The notes under the pieces: generated by a model | Database searches by the model: none | Told to the model about the DNA's origin: nothing | The model's input: only the letters and a program-made list of their open reading frames with translations | Assembly (NCBI GenBank): GCA_933228675.1 | Contig: OW121743.1 | Coordinates: 86,383,319-86,447,318 of the forward strand | DNA from: Stomorhina lunata | Lineage: Eukaryota > Arthropoda > Insecta > Diptera > Rhiniidae | Direction of reading: 5' to 3' | DNA: 64,000 nt | Position numbers and translations under genes: made by a program | In this document: positions 53,301-62,300 of the stretch, piece by piece | How the letters are laid out: each line of letters opens with the position of its first letter | How positions within the stretch are numbered: position 1 is the stretch's first letter

Positions 53301-56300
53301 CAACAATAATTCTTTTTTCATCCCAACATATTCTTAAAAAAAGGCAACAAAAGTAAAGACAAGACTGTTTATAAGCTTGTGCTCAAGTTTGTATAAAATG
53401 TGTATCAAAGCAAAACAAAAATGAAAAAGTAGAGAAGAAGCTAACGGCCAACAATTTTGTTCAAAATTATAGCTACTGTTGTTGTTGAGCTAAATAAGTT
53501 TGTACGTACTTACACTTACAGTTAAAGCCCTTACACGTACGTTAGTATATATACGAGTGTCTTTATTGTAAGTACACTCACACATTTTGATGTTTGCCCT
53601 AAAATAGACTTAAATATTTTAAGGTGTATTTTGTGGCAAGTTTGTTGTAAGAAAATAGCTTTTGGCCATTATAAAGTACTACATTTGGCAAACATAGTGG
53701 CACTTTTCTTGATGTTGCAACATCAAGAACAACCAGAAAATCTTTAGATATTTTTAGTATATCACGCCTCATTGCCAATGTTAAAGAGTAGCAAGAAATT
53801 GAGTGTACAAAGAAGATACAAACATATACATATACACATACACAATAACATTTTACGTTTAATGAGCCAACTATACCAAATATTTGCTAAGCAGTTTTGT
53901 AAATGAACCCTTTCATACAGAAGAGAATTACAAACATTTTTTTTAAGAATTTAAGAAATTGTTGAAAAGTAAATCTTTAAGGAATTAAATTGCTTTATAG
54001 AATTTACATCAATATGTATGCGTGATTTTTTAATAGTTTTTCAATTTGATTTCAAAATTAATGTACGCAATTCTTATTAGTCGATAGCACGACCAAATGA
54101 CTGTACTAAGTCTTGACAATGGTCACACATCAAATGGTTAATACGCTAAGCCCAATGTTGGGATACGTTTTCCTGCATACAGACAAGTAACTTATAGATA
54201 ATTTCCTAAATAGCGGCTTATTTTCATCAAATCTTAGCACCACCAAACCAAATTGTCTTAAGATGTTAAACCGCATGACGTAGGCGACTAATTTGAAATA
54301 TACTGTTTACTGAGTTTCTTACAAAAATCGAATCTTAACATAAATCGAATTCTTTTTAAAATTTCCTATTTTTAAAGGTAATTTTTCAAAAACTCCTTGT
54401 TTTATAAAAAAATTTTCAAAAATTTTATATTTTAGGAATTTTTCAAAAATTAGGAAATTTTTCAAAAATTTCCTATTTCCATAGAAAATTTTTCAAAAAT
54501 TTCCTATTTTTATTGGAAATTTTTCAAAAATTTCCTTTTTTTATAGGAAATTTTTCAAAAAATTTCCTATTTTTATAGGAAATATTCCAAAAAATCTCCT
54601 ATTTTTATAGGAAATTTTCCAAAAAATTTCCTATTTTTATAGGAAATTTTCCAAATAATTTCCTATTTTTTTAGGAAATTTTCCAAAAAATTTCCTATTT
54701 TTATGGGAAATTTTCCAAAAAAATTTCCTATTTTTATGGGAAATTTTCCAAAAAAAATTAAATTTCCAAAAATTTCCTATTTTTATAGGAAATTTTCCAA
54801 AAAATTTCCTATTTTTATAGGAAATTTTCCAAAAAATTTCCTATTTTTATAGGAAATTTTTCAAAAAATTTCCTATTTTTATAGGAAGTTTTTCAAAAAT
54901 GTCCTATTTTTATAGGAAATTTTCCAAAAAATTTCCCATTTTTTATAGGAAATTTTCCAAAAAATTTCCCATTTTTTATAGGAAATTTTCCAAAAAATTT
55001 CCTATTTTTATAGGAAATTTTCCAAAAAATTTCCTATTTTTATAGGAAATTTTTCAAAAATTTCCTATTTTTATAGGCAATTTTTCTAAAATTTCCTATT
55101 TTTATAGGAAATTTTTCAAAAATTTCCTATTTTTATAGGAAATTTTTCAAAAATTTCCTATTTTTAAAGGAAATTTTTCAAAAATTTCCTATTTTTATAG
55201 AAAATTTTTCAAAAATTTCCTATTTTTATAGGAAATTTTTAAAAAATTTCCTATTTTTATAGGAAATTTTTCAAAAATTTCCTATTTTTATAGGAAATTT
55301 TTCAAAAATTTCCTATTTTTATAGGAAATTTTTCAAAAATTTCCTATTTTTATAGGAAATTTTTCAAAAATTTCCTATTTTTATAGGAAATTTTTCAAAA
55401 ATTTCCTATTTTTATAGGAAATTTTTCAAAAATTTCCTATTTTTATAGGAAATTTTTCAAAAATTTCCTATTTTTATAGGAAATTTTTCAAAAATTTCCT
55501 ATTTTTATAGGAAATTTTTCAAAAATTTCCTATTTTTATAGGAAATTTTTCAAAAATTTCCTATTTTTATAGGAAATTTTTCAAAAATTTCCTATTTTTA
55601 TAGGAAATTTTTCAAAAATTTCCTATTTTTATAGGAAATTTTTCAAAAATTTCCTATTTTTATAGGAAATTTTTCAAAAATTTCCTATTTTTATAGGAAA
55701 TTTTTCAAAAATTTCCTATTTTTATAGGAAATTTTTCAAAAATTTCCTATTTTTATACGAAATTTTTCAAAAATTTCCTATTTTTATAGGAAATTTTTCA
55801 AAAATTTCCTATTTTTATATGAAATTTTTCAAAAATTTCCTATTTTTATAGGAAATTTTTCAAAAATTTCCTATTTTTATAGGAAATTTTCTAAAAAATT
55901 TCCTATTTTTATAGGAAATTTTTCAAAAATTTCCTATTTTTATAGGAAATTTTTCAAAAATTTCCTATTTTTATAGGAAATTTTTCAAAAATTTCCTATT
56001 TTTACATGCAAATTTTTCAAAAATTTCTTATTTTTATAGGAAATTTTCCAAAAATTTCTTATTTTTATAGGAAATTTTCCAAAAATTTCTTATTTTTAGA
56101 GGAATTTTTTCAAAAATTTCTTATTTTTACAGGAAATTTCCTGCTTTGAAAGGAAATTTTTCAAAAATTTCTTTTTTTATTTTTAAAGAAAATTTTTCAA
56201 AAATTTCCTATTTTTATACAAAATTTTTCAAAAATTTCCCATTTTTATAATAAATATTTCAAAAATTTCCTATTTTTATTGGAAATTGTTCAAAAATTTC

Positions 56301-59300
56301 CTATTTTTATAGGAATTTTTTAGCAGTTTTCGGATGAATCATCTCAAAATTGGTTTTCGACCTCTTAAGTCTAAAATTTGGTATTTTGTCCATATTAGTA
56401 AAATTTTGCAAAGATTTGTATTTTTAATAAAAATATCGATCATTTTTCATTTTGAGTAATTAATAATTATGACCTATGATAATAATTTGTTTTAATTAAA
56501 TAGTGCCTTCTTTCAAAGGTCTGAGCTAAACATGAGATAGTGAAGTCGGCTACTGTGCAAACTTTTGAAAAAGACTTCATGACCAGAATTCTTCTTTGTT
56601 GGTTTTACAGTTCATTCCATTTTTCTGGTTTCATATAAGAGACCAAGACATTGAGTGACTGTTGTGTTTAAATGATGAAATGATAGTAAAAATGTTCACA
56701 CATCGTAAGGCATACAATCACCCTGGCAAGCATGAATTCCTTTATATACATACAAAAATACAACCACAAATACTTGTGCACATTGACTTGAAAATATTTT
56801 GTAATTTTTTTACAAATAACCACAACCATCATCTGTTTTAGTAGTACTAGCAACATCGTCATCATTATTATAGTCTTCATCATCAGTCTGTATTAAAGCT
56901 AAAGTATTTGGACATTGTTAGATGCTTTAACTAAGAAATAACTCAAGAATGGTACAATACAACAGTAAAACAAATATAAAAACAACAATTAGTACAGAAT
57001 ATAGAGAAGGTTCATGTACATTCAAGTATGTATGCTGCAAGCTTTAAAAGACAAAAAAATTAAAAAGATATACTTACATAAACGCATACCCTGACACATA
57101 CTGTTTCAAACTGAAAATGTTTTCATAAAAATTGCTCGAAAACCTAATGATAAAAATGACTCTTCTGTAAAGCAGGTCAGCCATGAGTGCCATGGGGATA
57201 AGTGCTTGAACAGTGAGTCAACTGGGAATTAGTTTTGAAAAGCATTTTTATTTAAGTCATTTTTTTCTGCTGCTAAAGATTTTTCAATGAAGTCAGAGCA
57301 AAAAGAAGGGAAACATTGTTCTTTTCCTTTAAATTTGTTAGTATTTCTTTATGCTGAAGAGTGAAAAGAAATTTTAAAAAAATTATTTAGTTTTATAAAG
57401 TATAATTAATAAAACATGTTGGAAAATTCTTTATATACATACTTTATATGGACAAGAAACTATTTGAGTTGAAAAGATAAAGTGCAAATAAAATGTAAGA
57501 AGATTATATGAAATAATTGATGTTGTAGAAAAATTACTACAATAAATTTAACATGAACATGATGTGATTTTAAGAAGTAAATTCAATATGTTAAGAGATT
57601 AATGATCATGTTTAACAAAAGAAAGAAATAGTTTATTCAAATTATTTAAAATATTCTACAAATACAGGAAAGAATTATTGATGTACTTTATACTTTGGAT
57701 ATGATAAAAAACTACAAAAGTTGTGGAAGTCAACATATATTGCATAATGTATGACGTCATAATATAGTGTAAATTTATTACTAGTGTCGTATGAAAATAT
57801 TTTACACATAGGGCAAAATAATTTGTAATCTTTAAAAATAGAAAATGTATGCATAACATATTTTTTACAATATGAAGAGTGTTTCGAATAAAATAGGCAT
57901 TAACTATTTTTTTACAAATAATCATTATTATTATGATCAAAATTGACTGCGAATAAAAAGAAGGAAAATTAAATACTTTAAAAAGATGGAAAAAAATTTC
58001 AAACTTTACTATCTAACTGCTTAAAATGCCACTTGTTCCAATTGGAATAAGGGGTACTTTCCTCAGACAATGAGCTGCATCCGATTCTATTTTTAGACTG
58101 ATTGAAAGGGACCTACGTTTTAACTCCGGCTTAGTTAGAGAAGTTTTACATAGCCTAATACGCAAAAAACCAGCTGCTAGCTAAGTTATGAGCTAAACCG
58201 CCGCTTTTTTGAAAATTTATTTTTTTGAAGTGTATCTGGCCGTGGATCGAACTTGGGAACTCTGGTATGCTAGGCAAATGACTTACCTGCTATACCACGG
58301 CGGCTCACTAGTAGAAGTATAAAAAGTTCATAGGAAAGCCATAAGAAGTCGAGCAACCCTTTCTAAGAGATTTTAACATTACGATCAGAAAAACAGGTCG
58401 AATGGTGATACTAATACTTTTGTATACAGAGACAAAGCTAATGCTGGGTTGAAGTAAATACAATAATACAAAGTTCAGAAAGTTCTTGATCGTTATTCGG
58501 CAAAAAACTTGGAAGCCAAAAAAAATGAGTAAAAAAATTAAAGACAGGTTTACAAAAAAAAAAAAAGTATGGAAGTGCTATAGTTGGTCAAGCCCGACCA
58601 TATGATACCCTTTATCGCTAAGGTCAAATGACTTTTGTTTTGAATATCTGCAAAATTTTGTTATTATACAAACATTTTCTTAAAACTTATATATGTAAGC
58701 TATTCCTTTCATTAGGTCTTATATAAGACTGGAACGATTTTCTCGAAAATTGGTTATTTGATTACAGCTTATACAGAAATTATGATGCAACAAATAAACA
58801 TAAAATTGTAATTTTCTTCAGATTTACGAGCATTTTTGTGTTTTTTGTGTGACGTTTGACAGAAGAGTTTGTATGGGAGCTATGGTCAAACATAGACTGA
58901 TTTCAATAAAACTTGGTAGTGTGATTTCCGTTTGTATAGGCAGTATTTAGTTTCAATTTCATAAAAATATACTGTATAATTTTGAGACCAAAACTTTAAT
59001 CTTCAAACCTGTGGAAGAACCCAAAAATAATGGATCGATTTTAGCCATTTTTAATAGCAATATGCCTACTACACAACAAAAATAAATTTTTGTGACCTTT
59101 ACTTTGATTAAAAGGATTATATGGGAGTCTGGGTAGACGGACGGACGACATTAAATCGATTCAGGAAGTGATTCTAAATCCATTTTTATACTCAAAGGTA
59201 TATTAATATTTTTACTGTCGGACTCTATTTATCTCAAATGCTCCTATATTTGTTCAGGATTCGGTCTAAAAATATATTTTCGGACTACTGGTCAAGAGTG

Positions 59301-62300
59301 CCAAATGGCACTTTGTATTTTTACACTAATTTTTTTCTCAGTACAACCAAAAACTCCTTAAATATAACAAAATTTAAAAACTTTATACTATTAGGAATAT
59401 GCCGATGACGTATGTCTTCTAAGCCAAAGCTCTGGTCACCTTCAAGAGAACACTAACGCTATCACTGCTGAATCTCGTATAGCTGGTCTGAAAAAACTTA
59501 TTTCCAAGACAAAGATTATGCCCGGAGGCTATGACGTAAACGCGTTGATGCACATCAATGAGGATAACGTGGTTATTGGACGTGTAGATACCTTTAATTA
59601 CGTGGGAAGTTTGGGAATTACAATAGATGGTGCAGATGAGGATATTTAGTCGCGCATTAATAAGACAAAATCTGCATTCGGCATTCTTCGAGCAATTTGG
59701 AAATCTCGGCAAATATCAACAAAAACTAAGTTACGAATATACAACTCGAATGTCAAGTCCATCCTGTATTACGGCTGCGAAACATGGAAACGCACAAATT
59801 CCATCGATAAAAGACCGCAAACCTTTACAAACAAATGCTTAAGACAAATTCTTAATATATGATGGCCGAATCGCATAAGAAATGAAGATCTACTTAATGC
59901 GACAAACCAAATTCCTGCTGCCACAGAGGTATGTCACGGGAAATGGCGGTGGATAGGCCACACACTTCGAAGGCCAAATACTAACATTGCTCTACAAGCA
60001 ATTCATTGGAATCCACAAGGAAACGGCGGTTGTGTTAGTGTACCTGCTAGAACGCGGAGAAGGTTAATTGATGCGGAGTTACAAGCAGCAAACTATTCAT
60101 GGACATCTCGCAAAAGAGTTCGATATAAAAGGATGGTTGAGGCCCTATGCTTCACTGGGAGTCAAGGATAACAGAAGAATTGAAAGGAATGGGTTTATTG
60201 CCACTATACAAATTGTTCGGGTAGTACAGAAAGCATACACTAGTATCTCTAGAACATCTAATGACATTTTAGTTGCATGTGTCATATGTACATTAGCTAA
60301 TCATAATTGGCGGTGGATGCACTTTAGTTATGGCTGCAGTTGTACCTTCGCTAATGTAAGCATCAAGATTTATGTCTACCTTCAGCTGTACTTAGAAAAA
60401 ACTTAAAACCAGGTATCTGGAATCAAACCTTAATATTAGTAAACCATGGCTTCTTATTAAGGGATATATGAGCTCCTCTATGCATTAGAAGGTGTAATAG
60501 CCTTTCAGAGATGAATAATTGCAAAAACTGTGAAAGGTTTTCGATTTTCCCAAAATATTTACATGTGCATCCTTATAAGTATCTAATAGATCCTCTTCAC
60601 TCTTTGGTTTTTGCTTCGTTTTGCTACAAAGAGATTCCTAAATGTAAATCAGTATAAGACAGTAGACCCTTCCAGATGTTCTTCAGGTCTAGGGGTCTTT
60701 CTAATAAGGCTTATTTTTATGATAAAGAGATGTTCCATGCTTCTTAGTGGATTAGAAAAAGGCACTCGTGTAGATCTTAATTTGGACTTATTTAAATTCA
60801 TATATTAGCAAGCCCTTAAATTTGATTCAACCCAATAGGGTTTTGATTTTAGTGTAAATACTGCATGCCTACTATCTCATTTAATGGCAGTTGTGAGTTA
60901 AAGAATTAAGACTAATTTATTTTAAGCTGATGACTGTTGATCCTTCTGGTATTAGAAATGATTGCTGATAACATTTAGAGCCGCTTTTAGCTTTGAAATA
61001 GATTCAACGCTTGTCGCCGAAGGCAATGATTTTGATTCGGATCAGGTACTTTTGAACAAAACAAAGACATTACATTTTAAATTAAACTCCACTTGTTCTT
61101 AAGCACGATATTCTCCACTCTTAATAACTGCTATTATCACATTTGCAAAAAAAAATGAAAATTACTTTTCAAGCAACCCATTTAACCCATCAATTAAGTT
61201 ATAATGATGTGAGCAATTAAAATCCATTTCTAATAGAACAAAAACTTTTCTTAAACGTAAATTTAAAATATCTAGAAATTTAGCATTTACAATACAATTT
61301 AATGAATTTAATAAGATTTATAGTTGATGTGCAGCTGCACTATCATCATCAGCAGCTGTAGCCGACACAGTGGCAACAGCAGTATATTATACTATAAGTA
61401 CATTGCAATACACACTGTCATTTGCAATTATAAGCAGTATTGCATTCTACATTTGCCTTTTGAAAATTTTGTTCTTTACAGCCTTATATTCTACTAGAAC
61501 ACTTATCATATATTGCTGTGAAAGCAGCTATAGATTAAACTGGGAGGGTGTAGTTGTCAGTTTTTTTTTTTCAAAATAAATGTATTTTTTATACTTTTTC
61601 CGTTTCCATTGCAAATCATGTGCTTGCTATAAGCGCAGTTAAGCTTTTAGTCAAATTGAAGTTTGCCTTCGGTTGTTTTAAATATCGTTGGCGGATGTAG
61701 ATGAAGTGTAAGAGTATTTGTGCAAGAACATGGTAAATGTGTTGGTGTGATATATATATTTTTTTCAAGACATTAATGGATTTTTAAAGAAGTTTCGTTT
61801 GTGTGGTAGGACAATTGGGGTGTATTATACAATTCCACAACTTTGACTTGACTTTTTGGCAAACGTTGTATTATTTATGAATTTTAATATAATGACACTA
61901 TAATTTTAGTTCTTATTTTTGGGTATTCTTTATACTACTTCCTTGTCTTATACTTTCCTTTTTCCTTATTTTTTTGTACCAATTTAAGATTTTTGTAAAA
62001 AATTCTTATATTATTTTTTTTGTGACTTAAATTTTTTTTTTTTTTTGTATTTTTAGCTCTTGTTTTTGCTGTTAGCCTTAAAACTACAGCTTAAAATCCA
62101 CATGCATAATTCATACCAGAGGAATGAAAAATGGAAAATATTCTGCAAGTTTTTCCGAAGAAACAGAAAAAATTTCGCATACTTACATACATTTTTTTGG
62201 ATGTATAAATAATGGGTTGAACAACTTACCGTTTTGTCTTTTAGCATTCCAACTCGACAGTTAAGTACTGCTTCCGTATAGAGATGGGCTGTTGTTATAC

